Assembly (NCBI RefSeq): GCF_019052805.1
Contig: NZ_JAHQRJ010000001.1
Coordinates: 2,728,001 to 2,792,000, forward strand
DNA from: Noviherbaspirillum sp. L7-7A
Lineage (GTDB): Bacteria > Pseudomonadota > Gammaproteobacteria > Burkholderiales > Burkholderiaceae_D
Direction of reading: 5' to 3'
DNA length: 64,000 nucleotides
The notes under the pieces were generated by a model. It searched no databases. It was not told the origin of the DNA and saw nothing but the letters and a program-made list of their open reading frames with translations. This document shows, piece by piece, positions 49,213 through 58,353 of this stretch; the stretch's first letter is position 1; each line of letters starts with the position of its first letter. The position numbers were made by a program, and so were the translations under genes.

Positions 49213-51267
49213 ATGCGCACTTATTCAAAGGACAGACCCGCAGCTTTTCGCAGGGTGGTAGCGTGTACATTCATTGCCCTGCTTACTGCTTGCGGAGACG
49301 GCAAAGACAACTCACCGAGTTCCATTAATACGCCAGGCAGCCCCGCTGCCCTTGCTGCCACGACAACGGCAGTCGCTATGGTTACTCCTGCCAGCTATAC
49401 AGTCGCTAACTTAGGGGCGGATTTTGAAATTGAAAAAGAAGACGGTGGAGTTCTAAATGATCGTGGGCAGGTTGCAGGGTCTATCACCCAAAATGGGGAC
49501 TGGACTATGGCTCGAGCATACCGTTATGAAAACGGGACATTAAAGAACATGGACACTTTGGCAATTGCAAACAGTTCTTCCCGGGGATGGGGAATCAATG
49601 CCAACGGAACGATGGCAGGAGATTTGCGCATTGGAGATTACTCTCAAGGCGTTACACATGCATTCCGATCCGACGGCACTACCATGACAGACTTGGGAGC
49701 CTTAGGAAGTGTAAACAATAATTCCTATACGACCGCCATCAACGACAGCGGAATGGTGATAGGCGACTCGCGGTACGGCAATGGTTACATTGTTCACGCC
49801 TTCAGGTCCAATGGTACGACCATGACGGACTTGGGGGCCTTGGCAAGCACAAACAATCAGTCCCGTGCAGTCGCCATCAATGCCAGCGGACTGGTGGTAG
49901 GCAACTCACAGTACGGCAATGGCAATAGCGTTCACGCCTTTCGCTCTGAGGGCACGACTATGACGGACCTGGGCGCTTTAGGAAATGCAAATAATACGTC
50001 CAATGCTACGGCCATCAATGCCAGCGGGCTGGTAGTAGGCAGCTCGTATAACGGCACTAACTATCACGCCTTCCTCTCCGACGGCACGACCATGACTGAC
50101 TTGGGGGCCTTGGGAAATGCAAATAACATGTCCGGTGCAGTCGCGATCAATGCCAGCGGGCTGGTAGTAGGCAGCTCACAGTACGGCACTACCTATCATG
50201 CCTTCCTCTTCGATGGCACAACCATGACTGACCTGGGGGCATTGGAAAATGTCTATAGTCAGTCCGACGCCCGCGCCATTAATTCCAGCGGTCAGGTAGT
50301 AGGCAAGTCACGAATAGCCCAAGCTGTTGAACACGCCTTCATCAAGTCGCCTGGCGACAGCCAGATAACTGATTTGAACACCCGTCTGGCAAATGCGCCC
50401 GGGGTGGAGCTTTTTGAAGCAATAGCAATTTCCGACAGCGGATATATTCTTGCACGGGCCAATACAGGCTGGGTACTGCTCAAGCCCGCTGCCGCTGTGC
50501 CTGCGCCTGCCGCTGCGACACTGGGCGCGATCACGGCAAATGATCCGATCGCAGTTGGCATGCCGGTCAACGTCAGCGTGACATTTTCCGATGTCAATAC
50601 CGCCGACGTCCACACCGCGCTTTGGACCTGGGAAGGCAACGGCACCAGCGCCGGTGTCGTGACTGAAGCAACCGGCACCGCTCCCGGCACAGTCACCGGC
50701 TCCGCCACCTTCTTAGCTGCCGGCCTTTACAACGTCACCGTAACTGTGACAGACAGCGGCGGCTTGAGCAGCAGCGTCAGCCGCCAGATCGTCGTCTACG
50801 ATCCCTCCGCCGGCTTCGTGACCGGTGGCGGATGGATCATGTCGCCAGAGGGCGCCTGCAAGGCGGATGAGCGAATGACCGGCCGCGCGACCTTTGGCTT
50901 CGTCTCGAAGTACCTCAAGGGCGCCAACAAGCCCACTGGCGAAACCGAATTCCGGTTCCAGGCCGGCGGGTTGAACTTCTACAGCAACAACTACGACTGG
51001 CTGGTGGTCGGCGGCGCGCGCGCGCAGTACAAGGGCACTGGCACCATCAATGGCAGAGGCAGTTACCAGTTCATGCTCACTGCCGTGGATGGCGACCTGA
51101 TCGCCAAGGGCACGCCGGACCGGTTCCGCATCAAGATCTGGCATCATGATGACAGCAGCAATACCGATGTGACCGATTACGACAACCAGATTGACTCCTC
51201 TGCTGCAGGAAGCAACCTGGAAGGCACTGTCCTCGGCGGCGGCAGCATCAACGTCAAGATCAGGTAA
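49213..51267 (+). CDS. Exported HAF-repeat lipoprotein with PKD-like domain
   Basis: 684 residues. Signal peptide with lipobox (ACTFIALLTACGDG). Residues ~149-373 hold five tandem HAF repeats of 44-46 residues, each starting HAF then DGTTMTDLGAL and containing AINASGLVVG. A PKD-like beta-sandwich follows (about 435-530; VSVTFSDVNTADVHTALWTW). The C-terminal part has FVTGGGWIMSPEGACK and a YDWLVVGGARAQYKGTG segment typical of large bacterial surface proteins. The repeat part has lower GC than the rest. AAGGA precedes ATG 49213. Function unknown; probably cell-surface. Confidence 0.85.
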   Translation: MRTYSKDRPAAFRRVVACTFIALLTACGDGKDNSPSSINTPGSPAALAATTTAVAMVTPASYTVANLGADFEIEKEDGGVLNDRGQVAGSITQNGDWTMARAYRYENGTLKNMDTLAIANSSSRGWGINANGTMAGDLRIGDYSQGVTHAFRSDGTTMTDLGALGSVNNNSYTTAINDSGMVIGDSRYGNGYIVHAFRSNGTTMTDLGALASTNNQSRAVAINASGLVVGNSQYGNGNSVHAFRSEGTTMTDLGALGNANNTSNATAINASGLVVGSSYNGTNYHAFLSDGTTMTDLGALGNANNMSGAVAINASGLVVGSSQYGTTYHAFLFDGTTMTDLGALENVYSQSDARAINSSGQVVGKSRIAQAVEHAFIKSPGDSQITDLNTRLANAPGVELFEAIAISDSGYILARANTGWVLLKPAAAVPAPAAATLGAITANDPIAVGMPVNVSVTFSDVNTADVHTALWTWEGNGTSAGVVTEATGTAPGTVTGSATFLAAGLYNVTVTVTDSGGLSSSVSRQIVVYDPSAGFVTGGGWIMSPEGACKADERMTGRATFGFVSKYLKGANKPTGETEFRFQAGGLNFYSNNYDWLVVGGARAQYKGTGTINGRGSYQFMLTAVDGDLIAKGTPDRFRIKIWHHDDSSNTDVTDYDNQIDSSAAGSNLEGTVLGGGSINVKIR

Positions 51268-51286
51268 GCGTTTCCAGGCTGTGAAC

Positions 51287-51319
51287 ACGGGCGTCCGCTA
51301 GGGGCGCCCGTTTCTTTTT
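51287..51319 (+). terminator. Rho-independent terminator of the HAF-repeat gene
   Basis: 10-bp stem with one G-T pair (51287-51296 with 51302-51311) and a T-rich tail to 51319. Confidence 0.85.
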
Positions 51320-51647
51320 CTCATGTCGTCTGCCAAAAGTGATCTCAAGCCAGGATTGAATCAGTGCCTCTTCTTCAGCGTCGGACGCTTCGGTATTGAA
51401 GCTGGCAACACGTTCAGGCTGACAACAGCCGGCTTCCAGCACAAAAGAGGAATCGGATCAACACGTCCATGCCGTAATCAGCAAATATGCGGCAATGACC
51501 ATGAACATCATCCGTATTCATGCAGCGATGCCTGCCAATGCCAGGCTTGCTGTATTCCTGCCCCATGCGATTCGGCTTTCCATGACCATCGAGACCTCAA
51601 AGCTGCACCCGACCAGCGCAAATGCAACCACGCGTAGCGACGCATCA

Positions 51648-53075
51648 ATGCAAGCCCGGCATCGCGGCCCGCATGCAACCCGGGCGCTGATGCACTGCGC
51701 CGCCCGCTGCCTGGCAGCCACGCCCATCCTGCTCGCGCTGCACGCCACCAGCGCAGCCGCCGAGCCATCGCTGCCACCCGATTCCTCTTTCAAGGGCGAC
51801 CTGATTGGCGATGGCCGAGGCGGCGTGGTCGTCAAGCCCTACACCCCGCCCGACGAGGTGCGCGATGGCGGCCGGCTGGAGCCGCGCAGCCTGTCCACCG
51901 CCGAGGAAGCCGCCTCCGCCGCGCTGCGCAAGTCCTTCCCGCCCGGGCCGATGACGCTGGAAGTCGGCCCCGGCCGCAAGATACGCACCATTGCCGAGGC
52001 CGCCAGGCTGGCCAGGGACGGCGACACCATCCTGATCGACCCCGGCGTCTATGGCCGCGATGTCGCCATTTTTACCCAGGACCGGCTGACCATACGCGCC
52101 GTCGGCGGTCGCGCCCGGCTCGATGCCGGCGGCGCCAGCGCCGAGGACAAGGCGACCTGGGTGGTGCGCGGCGGCCATATCCAGGTGGAGAATATCGAAT
52201 TCATCGGCGCGCGCTCGTCGGCGCAGAATGGCGCCGGCATCCGCTTCGAAGCGGGCAGGCTGGTGCTGCGCAACTGCCTCTTCAGGGACAACGAGAACGG
52301 CATCCTCACCAGCAGCAACAGCAAGGCCGAACTGGAGATCGAGAATTCCGAGTTCGACCATAACGGCACGGTGGAAGGCTATGCCCACCAGATTTACGCC
52401 GGCAACATTGCGCGTCTGCGGGTCAGCGGCAGCTACTTCCACCGCACGGTCGGCGGCCATTTGCTCAAGAGCCGCGCCGCCTATAACACCATCATCTACA
52501 ACCGCCTGACCGATGAAGCCGGCGGCGAAGCCAGCTACGAGCTCGAGTTTCCGAATGGCGGCCTGGCCTATGTTGTGGGCAACCTGATCCAGCAGAGTGC
52601 TACGTCGCCCAATCCGGCCATCGTTGCAATGGGCCTGGAAGGCTATCGCTGGCCCAAGAACGCGCTTTACCTGGCCAACAACACCATCGTCGACGACCGC
52701 GCCGCGGACGGCGTGTTCCTGCGCGCCGCGCCCGGACTGCAAGCCATCAAGGCCGTCAACAACCTGCTGGTCGGCGAGGGGAAGCGCGATGCCACCATCT
52801 TCGCCGGCAAGCAGGTCGCGCAGCGGCAGGCAGCCGACGGCGCCAGGATTGAATCCGGCAACAACTTCAGCGTCGGCCGCGACGCCTTCAATGCCCCCGA
52901 ACGTATGGATTACCGCGTCAGGCAAGACCATGCGCTGCCCCGCGCTTACCAGCCGCCAGGCATGGCCAACGGCATCGACCTGACGCCACGCGCCGAATAT
53001 GCCCATCCAGCCAGCACCAGACGCCTGAACGGCGCGCCTACGCTGCCGGGCGCTTTTCAGACCACCGGACGCTGA
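51648..53075 (+). CDS. Secreted right-handed parallel beta-helix protein
   Basis: 475 residues from ATG 51648, which places a signal peptide (CLAATPILLALHATSAAA) near the N-terminus; the frame continues 51 codons upstream into weakly coding sequence. The core (about 100-370) has short repeating beta-strands of the beta-helix type: IRTIAEAARLARDGDTILID, GAGIRFEAGRLVLRNCLFRD, ELEIENSEFDHNG, NALYLANNTIVDD. Such folds occur in polysaccharide lyases and epimerases, but I cannot identify catalytic residues or a substrate. The start codon is uncertain. Confidence 0.8.
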   Translation: MQARHRGPHATRALMHCAARCLAATPILLALHATSAAAEPSLPPDSSFKGDLIGDGRGGVVVKPYTPPDEVRDGGRLEPRSLSTAEEAASAALRKSFPPGPMTLEVGPGRKIRTIAEAARLARDGDTILIDPGVYGRDVAIFTQDRLTIRAVGGRARLDAGGASAEDKATWVVRGGHIQVENIEFIGARSSAQNGAGIRFEAGRLVLRNCLFRDNENGILTSSNSKAELEIENSEFDHNGTVEGYAHQIYAGNIARLRVSGSYFHRTVGGHLLKSRAAYNTIIYNRLTDEAGGEASYELEFPNGGLAYVVGNLIQQSATSPNPAIVAMGLEGYRWPKNALYLANNTIVDDRAADGVFLRAAPGLQAIKAVNNLLVGEGKRDATIFAGKQVAQRQAADGARIESGNNFSVGRDAFNAPERMDYRVRQDHALPRAYQPPGMANGIDLTPRAEYAHPASTRRLNGAPTLPGAFQTTGR

Positions 53076-53100
53076 GGCGCGCAGGCCGTCATCAACAACC

Positions 53101-53280
53101 TCAGCTTCCCTTGCGGCCGCTGCCGGACTTCCTGCCGCCGCCGGACAGCTTGTTCTCCGTTGCCCAGGCGCGCCGCTCGGCTTCCTTTTCAGGCACGCCC
53201 TTCTTCTCGTAGCCTTCCGCAATATGCTCGGCCTGGCGCTTCTGCTTGTCGGTGTAGGCGGACTTGTCTCCGGTAGGCAT
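53101..53280 (-). CDS. Small charged hypothetical protein (59 residues)
   Basis: 59 residues: begins MPTGDKSAYTDKQKRQAEHI, contains EKKGVPEKEAERRAWATE and ends in a Gly/Ser/Lys/Arg tail. ATG 53280 follows GGAGAG. The pattern resembles small proteins annotated in Burkholderiales as plasmid-stabilisation-like, whose function is unproven. The N-terminal half should be helical and strongly charged and the tail disordered and basic, compatible with nucleic-acid binding. It converges with the beta-helix gene. Confidence 0.8.
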   Translation of the reverse strand: MPTGDKSAYTDKQKRQAEHIAEGYEKKGVPEKEAERRAWATENKLSGGGRKSGSGRKGS

Positions 53281-53424
53281 GGCTCTCTCCGTTCATGAAT
53301 TGATCGTTGATCCAGATGGAAATTTGGAGAAGTGCTTCACGGCTTTGGTTCCCATGGTGAACCACTTGACTGCTTTGATACCTAATTGGCATTACCTCAG
53401 GCACCAACCAGACAAGGGCAGACC

Positions 53425-53883
53425 ATGACAAGCATTCCCGACAACCAGCCGGAACAAGACATTCCACCTGTCCCGGAGGTTGAGCCAGCCGACGCAGCCA
53501 GCGTAACGGCTTCCGCGACGCCGGAGGCCGACAGCACTGCCGTGCCCGGCGAAACCAGCCTGGCCGACGATGCGATGACGCTGCTGTCCGAGCACAAGGG
53601 CAAGCTCGCCATCGGCGTGGCTGCGACGCTGGGGATGATGGTGTACTACGGCTGGCGGGAAAAGCGGCTGGCCAAGACCGATCCGGAGGAATATGCGCGG
53701 CTGCAGCGACTCAAGGCCGTGGTGCGGCATACCGACGACGTACCCAAGGCCCGAACCGCGCGCAAGGCCGCAGCCCGGCCCGCCGAGGCCACGCAGGCCG
53801 GTGATTCAGGCGAGCCCGGCACCGGGCGCAATGACGCCGCCAGCACGCCGCCCGAAAGCGATACGGCTCCCGATAAGGCGTGA
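53425..53883 (+). CDS. Single-span membrane protein, hypothetical
   Basis: 152 residues. An acidic/Pro/Ala N-terminal tail of ~55 residues, one hydrophobic segment (KLAIGVAATLGMMVYYGW), a basic stop-transfer (REKRLAK), then a disordered Arg/Ala/Pro-rich C-terminal half. The positive-inside rule puts the C-terminal half in the cytoplasm. Its stop abuts the stop of the convergent LysR gene with no spacer. Family not recognised. Confidence 0.7.
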   Translation: MTSIPDNQPEQDIPPVPEVEPADAASVTASATPEADSTAVPGETSLADDAMTLLSEHKGKLAIGVAATLGMMVYYGWREKRLAKTDPEEYARLQRLKAVVRHTDDVPKARTARKAAARPAEATQAGDSGEPGTGRNDAASTPPESDTAPDKA

Positions 53884-54831
53884 TCAGGCGTGCTGCTCGT
53901 TGAGGCCGTAATTGATGCTGGCGAAGTGGTTGCGCATCCACTTGTGTGAAGGGTTGCGGGTATCGCGCTCATGCCACAGCATGTCCACATGCACGATGGG
54001 CAGCGCAAACGGCAGCTCCTTGGCCACCAGAGACTCGATCACGCCGGTCGACGCCACCAGATGGCGCGGCACTACCGAGATCAGGTCGGTGCCGGCAACC
54101 ACCCGGCCCACGGTGTAGAACTGGTTGACCGTTAGCGCGATGCGGCGCTGCCGTCCCATCGCGGCCAGCGCCTCATCGGCCGGCCCGTGCGCGCGGCCTG
54201 AAAAGCTCACCAGGGCATGATGGGCTGCGCAATAGCTGTCGATCGTCAGTTCGCCCGAGGCCAGCGGATGGTCCTTGCGCATGATGCAAACCGACTCGCT
54301 GCTGTACAGGCGCTGATGGCGGATGGCCGACACCGAACTCTGGCCGCCGCTCAACTGCGCCACCACGCCCGGAAAATTCCCGATCGCCATGTCGATATCG
54401 CTTTGCAGCAGCATGGCGCGCGGGTCGCGCGTGGTGAGGGGCAGCATCCGGATGTCCACGCCGGGCGCCTCTTCCTTGATGGCCCGCATCAGCCGTGGCA
54501 GCAGCAGCGAGGCGGTGGAATCCGCCATCGCCAGGCGGAAGGTGGCATGCGTTTCCGAGACATCGAAGTTTTCCGGCGCGATCGCCGCTTCCAGCGATGA
54601 CAGCGCGCTGCGCACCGCGGGCCACAGTTCCTCGGCGCGGGCGGTCGGCTTCATGCCATGCGCGGTGCGCACCAGCAGTTCATCGTCCAGCGTTTCGCGC
54701 AGGCGCTTCAGGGCGTTCGACACGGCTGGCTGGGTCGTGGCCAGGCGCTCGGCGGCCCGGGTCAGGTTTTGCTCCGTCATCACGGCGTCGAAGATGCGCA
54801 GCAGATTCAGGTCGAAGGTGCGAAAGCTCAT
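53884..54831 (-). CDS. LysR-family transcriptional regulator
   Basis: 315 residues. N-terminal winged helix-turn-helix (DLNLLRIFDAVMTEQNLTRA, TTQPAVSNALKRLRETLDDE) and a substrate-binding effector domain from ~90. The NodD/NahR-like opening (FRTFDLNLLRIFDAV) suggests an aromatic or similar ligand, by analogy only. It is the last gene of a minus-strand run with two kinases and two receivers, 24 nt after the soluble kinase, an unusual place for a LysR gene. Confidence 0.93.
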   Translation of the reverse strand: MSFRTFDLNLLRIFDAVMTEQNLTRAAERLATTQPAVSNALKRLRETLDDELLVRTAHGMKPTARAEELWPAVRSALSSLEAAIAPENFDVSETHATFRLAMADSTASLLLPRLMRAIKEEAPGVDIRMLPLTTRDPRAMLLQSDIDMAIGNFPGVVAQLSGGQSSVSAIRHQRLYSSESVCIMRKDHPLASGELTIDSYCAAHHALVSFSGRAHGPADEALAAMGRQRRIALTVNQFYTVGRVVAGTDLISVVPRHLVASTGVIESLVAKELPFALPIVHVDMLWHERDTRNPSHKWMRNHFASINYGLNEQHA

Positions 54832-54855
54832 GGCGGAGTTGAGTGATTCGGTTGT

Positions 54856-55590
54856 TCAGCGATTTGATGATTCATCGATTCCGTGGTCAGGCGGCGGGTT
54901 TGCAGGCGCAAGGATGATCAGAACGCGGGTGCCCTGCCCGGCGGCGCTGTCGAGCTGCATCGCGCCGCCAAGAAAGGCGGCGCGCTCGGTGATGCGGCGC
55001 AGGCCATGGCTGCGCTGGAGGTCACAGGCAGCCGTATCGAAGCCGACGCCATTGTCGGCCACGCTCAGGGTGACGGTGCCTGCCTGGGAATCCACTGCGA
55101 GGCTTGCCTGCACCTGGCTGGCATTGGCATGCAGGCGCACGTTCCTGAGCAATTCCTGAAACATGCGAAACAGCGCGACCGCCAGGGCCGGCCCGAGCGC
55201 GGGCTCGTCATCAGGCAGTGCAAGCGTCACTGAGATTCCATGACGCTCGCCAAAATCGACAAGGTATTCTTCCAGCGCCATTTTCAGCCCGACCACATCC
55301 AGCGCGCCCGGCCGCAGATCGCTCTGCACCTGGCGCGCGGTCCGGGTCAGCGCGGCCAGTATGGCATTGGCCTTTGCCCATTGCTCGGCGGCGCCGGGCG
55401 CATCGGCGGGCTGGCGCGCCAGCAGCGCCATGCGCATTGCCAGGGCCGTCAGGGCCGAGCCGAACTCATTATGCAGCGTGCGTGCCAGTTGCAGCTTTTC
55501 GATTTCGTTCACTTCCTCGGCATGGGCAAGCATCGTCCGCAGGCGGGCATTCTCCGTATCGGGCGTTTCAGGCCTGTCGGATGAAGTCAT
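54856..55590 (-). CDS. Soluble NarL-type histidine kinase
   Basis: 244 residues with no membrane segment or recognisable sensor domain, only a short coiled coil before the HisKA_3 domain. The phosphoacceptor His is in LARTLHNEFGSALTAL (near residue 46). The ATPase domain has ELLRNVRLHANAS (N box) and VADNGVGFD (G1 box). HisKA_3 kinases normally signal to LuxR-type regulators. ATG 55590 overlaps the preceding receiver gene by 4 nt, so the two are probably made in fixed ratio. Confidence 0.9.
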   Translation of the reverse strand: MTSSDRPETPDTENARLRTMLAHAEEVNEIEKLQLARTLHNEFGSALTALAMRMALLARQPADAPGAAEQWAKANAILAALTRTARQVQSDLRPGALDVVGLKMALEEYLVDFGERHGISVTLALPDDEPALGPALAVALFRMFQELLRNVRLHANASQVQASLAVDSQAGTVTLSVADNGVGFDTAACDLQRSHGLRRITERAAFLGGAMQLDSAAGQGTRVLIILAPANPPPDHGIDESSNR

Positions 55591-55967
55591 GACATTTCGC
55601 CGCACAGGGAGAGGCGCTGCTCGTCGATAAACCTGAGCAGCGCTTCGGCGGCCAGCGGCTTGACCAGATGATGATCAAAGCCGGCGCGCATGGCGCGTTC
55701 GCGATCGCTGGACTGGCCATAGCCTGTCACGGCCGCCATCACCATGCGCCTGTCGCCCGCAAGCCGGCGCAGCGCGGGCGCGAGCGCATAGCCATCCATG
55801 CCGGGCAGCCCGATATCGGACAGCACCAGCTGGGGCTGGAACTGCTCAGCGATGTCCAGCGCCGACGTACCGTTGGCAGCGGTACGAACCTGGTGGCCGT
55901 ACAGGCTCAGCAGGTCCGACATCGACGCGCTGGCGTCGTCATTGTCGTCGACCAGCAGAATGCGCAT
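55587..55967 (-). CDS. Receiver-only response regulator
   Basis: 126 residues, a single CheY-like domain: acidic pair LLVDDND, phosphoacceptor Asp51 in VLSDIGLPGMDG, conserved Thr in AVTGYG and Lys in HLVKPLA. No output domain. It could be a phosphate sink, an intermediate in a relay, or an allosteric partner of the overlapping kinase. Confidence 0.92.
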   Translation of the reverse strand: MRILLVDDNDDASASMSDLLSLYGHQVRTAANGTSALDIAEQFQPQLVLSDIGLPGMDGYALAPALRRLAGDRRMVMAAVTGYGQSSDRERAMRAGFDHHLVKPLAAEALLRFIDEQRLSLCGEMS

Positions 55968-56053
55968 TGCGGGCTCGTTGTTGGCACGGGTATTGATTTC
56001 AGCTCCTGAACGTCGGTAAGGGATACGCCGTCACACGCGGCGAACGCCAGACA

Positions 56054-57454
56054 TTATAGGCTTACCGGATCGACCTGATTGTTTGTCAATGGCAACTGCA
56101 CTGACACCACGGTGCCGCCATTGCGGCCCTGGGAGAAGGAGACGGTGCCGCCGAGAAAAGCGGCGCGTTCCTGAAGGCCGCGCAAGCCATAGGCGTTGGG
56201 ACGGTCGCGGCTTTCCGGCGACAGGCCGATGCCATTGTCGCGCACGGTCAGGGCCACGCGGTCCTCGTCGACATCCAGAATGATGTCCACGTGGGTGGCC
56301 TGCGCATGCTTGACCACATTGTTGAGTATTTCCTGCAGCATGCGGTAGACGGTAATTTCCAGCTTGTGGCCGATGGTGATGTCCTCGTCCGGCAGGCTGA
56401 GGTCATACTCGATGTTGCCGCGCTGCCTGAAGTCATCGATCAGCTCATGGATCGCGGCCTTGATGCCGAACAGGTCCAGCATGGTGGGCCGCAATTCGGT
56501 CTGCATGCGCCGCGTCGTCGTGACCAGCGAGCGCAGCAGGTTCTGGATCTTGGCCTTGCGCTCGGTCCATTGGGTGTCGCTGGGAAGCAGCGGATAAGCG
56601 CCTTCCATATGCATGGACAACGATGTCAGCGATGCGCCCATGTCGTCATGCAGCTCGCGCGCGATGGCGCGCTTTTCTTCCTCGCGCACCGTTTCAAGAT
56701 GGTCGGCAAGGCGGCGCAGCGTGGCCGTGCGCCGCGCAATGATCTCTTCCAGGCGCGACTCGCGGGCACGCAGCGTATCTTCGGCCTCCTTGCGGGCACT
56801 GATGTCGGTGCTGATGCAGACCGCGCCAAGCGTCTCGCCCTCCTGACCCAGCCACGGCGACATGGTTGTCGCAAGGGTGCGCCTCGACTCCGGCGGCCCC
56901 ACACTATGCTCCACCGTGAGCGAGACCCTTTCCTGCAGCACACGCATGTCATCCAGCGCTTCATGGCCCAGGCCGCCGGCGCCCGCCAGCAAGGCGCCCA
57001 GCGGCTGATGCAGCGCCTGTTCATGGCTCTTGCCCAGCATGCGCAGGCCCGCCGGGTTGGCAAAGACCAGCAGGCCATCACGGTTTCTGACGAAGATGGG
57101 GTCGGCGGTGCTGTCGCTGACAGCTGCCAGAAGGGACATGGTTTCCGACAGGCCGTTGCTTGCGTGGCGAAGGTTCTCATGCGCGCGGTCGGCAAGGCGG
57201 GCGGCGTGCCAGAAAACCAGGAGAACGATGGCGCAGTTGGCCAGCGTCAGCAGGATCACCAGCATGGGCAGGGAATACAGGCTGCGAAGCGCGCCCTGAT
57301 AAAGCAGCCAGTTGACGCCAGCCATGGCCAGCAAGGCCACGGGCAAGGCGCGGCGCGGCATGCGGGCGCCGGGACGGTGCTCGCCTTCCATTCCCGACAT
57401 CTGGCCGGACAAGCCGGCGCCCTTCCTGTCGCGAGCGGATTGATCAGTCACCAC
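56054..57454 (-). CDS. Membrane PAS histidine kinase, NarL type
   Basis: 466 residues from GTG 57454; start uncertain, since a downstream ATG at codon 19 is possible. Two adjacent membrane helices (LPVALLAMAGVNWLL; LPMLVILLTLANCAIVLLVF) lie close together, leaving almost no periplasmic loop. A PAS domain spans ~105-220, a coiled coil leads to HisKA_3 with His269 in ARELHDDMGASLTSLS, then an HATPase (EILNNVVKHAQA, VRDNGIGLSPES). With sensing most likely by PAS or within the membrane, the signal is unknown. It lies 20 nt after the first receiver gene. Confidence 0.92.
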   Translation of the reverse strand: MVTDQSARDRKGAGLSGQMSGMEGEHRPGARMPRRALPVALLAMAGVNWLLYQGALRSLYSLPMLVILLTLANCAIVLLVFWHAARLADRAHENLRHASNGLSETMSLLAAVSDSTADPIFVRNRDGLLVFANPAGLRMLGKSHEQALHQPLGALLAGAGGLGHEALDDMRVLQERVSLTVEHSVGPPESRRTLATTMSPWLGQEGETLGAVCISTDISARKEAEDTLRARESRLEEIIARRTATLRRLADHLETVREEEKRAIARELHDDMGASLTSLSMHMEGAYPLLPSDTQWTERKAKIQNLLRSLVTTTRRMQTELRPTMLDLFGIKAAIHELIDDFRQRGNIEYDLSLPDEDITIGHKLEITVYRMLQEILNNVVKHAQATHVDIILDVDEDRVALTVRDNGIGLSPESRDRPNAYGLRGLQERAAFLGGTVSFSQGRNGGTVVSVQLPLTNNQVDPVSL

Positions 57455-57474
57455 GGAAGCATGCGCCTCTCATC

Positions 57475-58014
57475 TCAACTATCGATGCCGGTCTGCGACA
57501 GGCGCGACAGCAGCATCTGCAGCTGTGGAAATTCGCTGGTCTTGTCGAAGAAAAACTGCACGCCATACTGTTCGCAGATGCGGCGATAGGTGCCGCTGAC
57601 ATGGTTGCTCAACACGATCTTGAGGGTTTTCGCGTAAGCCGGATCCGCCGAAAGAACGCGCAGCAGATTGATGCCATTGCCCTGGCGTAGCTGGATATCC
57701 AGGATCAGCACGTCGCATGGCTGCGCCTGCAGCATGGACAGGGCCTCGGTTTCAGTTTCCGCGATCCCCAGCAGTCTGAGCTTGGGAATGCGCGCCAGGT
57801 TTTCACTGATGAGATCGCTGATGATGTGCGAGTCCTCGACCAGCATCACCTGCAACGCTTCCTGCTTCTGTTCAAGCAACGATGCATCGCGCTGGACGGG
57901 CATCATGTGCCGGCCTGCGTCGCGTTGAAGCGCTCTCGTTGTGTGTTCATGGTCGAGAAGTCTCATCCCGTTCTTGTGTCCAGATTTGATTGAGTCAGTT
58001 GCGCGGTAATTCAT
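57475..58014 (-). CDS. Receiver-domain protein with N-terminal extension
   Basis: 179 residues. The first ~53 are a polar, unrecognised extension; the receiver follows (VMLVEDSHIISD, Asp106 in LILDIQLRQGNG, Lys in FFFDKTSEFP). There is no DNA-binding domain. ATG 58014 follows a near-perfect GGAGGAT ribosome site. First gene of the minus-strand kinase/receiver run. Confidence 0.9.
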   Translation of the reverse strand: MNYRATDSIKSGHKNGMRLLDHEHTTRALQRDAGRHMMPVQRDASLLEQKQEALQVMLVEDSHIISDLISENLARIPKLRLLGIAETETEALSMLQAQPCDVLILDIQLRQGNGINLLRVLSADPAYAKTLKIVLSNHVSGTYRRICEQYGVQFFFDKTSEFPQLQMLLSRLSQTGIDS

Positions 58015-58140
58015 CGCATATCCTCCGCGCATTCAAGTTGAATATTTATAACATTATTTACCGATTGCCTATTACCTGTATTGAGCAGGTCGCACTCCCG
58101 GACGAGCTAGCCTGCCGTAAAGGCCTTGCTTACCGAAGAG

Positions 58141-58353
58141 TCAGCCCAGAACCCGCAGCAGCGAGGCCAGCAGTGAAGCTTCGCCGAGTTCGGCAATGCT
58201 GGCGGTAGCGGTCGTGGCCCATGCGCCTGCCACCACGCCGGCGCTGGCGAGAATGCCTCTTGCAAGGCTAGCTTGAGGCTTGCTTGAAAAGATGGCGATA
58301 GCGACCAGCCACGACAGGACAATACCGATTGCAGAGAAAAGAACCAGTTCCAT
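58141..58353 (-). CDS. Small two-helix membrane protein
   Basis: 70 residues. Two hydrophobic segments (VLFSAIGIVLSWLVAIAIF and a Gly/Ala-rich second one, ILASAGVVAGAWATTATA). The shape resembles small transglycosylase-associated/YeaQ-like proteins, but the match is not firm. ATG 58353 follows GGGAG. It lies between the receiver-kinase run and the LuxR regulator and points away from the latter. Confidence 0.65.
   Translation of the reverse strand: MELVLFSAIGIVLSWLVAIAIFSSKPQASLARGILASAGVVAGAWATTATASIAELGEASLLASLLRVLG

Noticed and set aside
51495-51647. N-terminal extension of the beta-helix protein
   Set aside because: The extra 51 residues are low-complexity and would bury the signal peptide, so ATG 51648 was preferred, with uncertainty stated.
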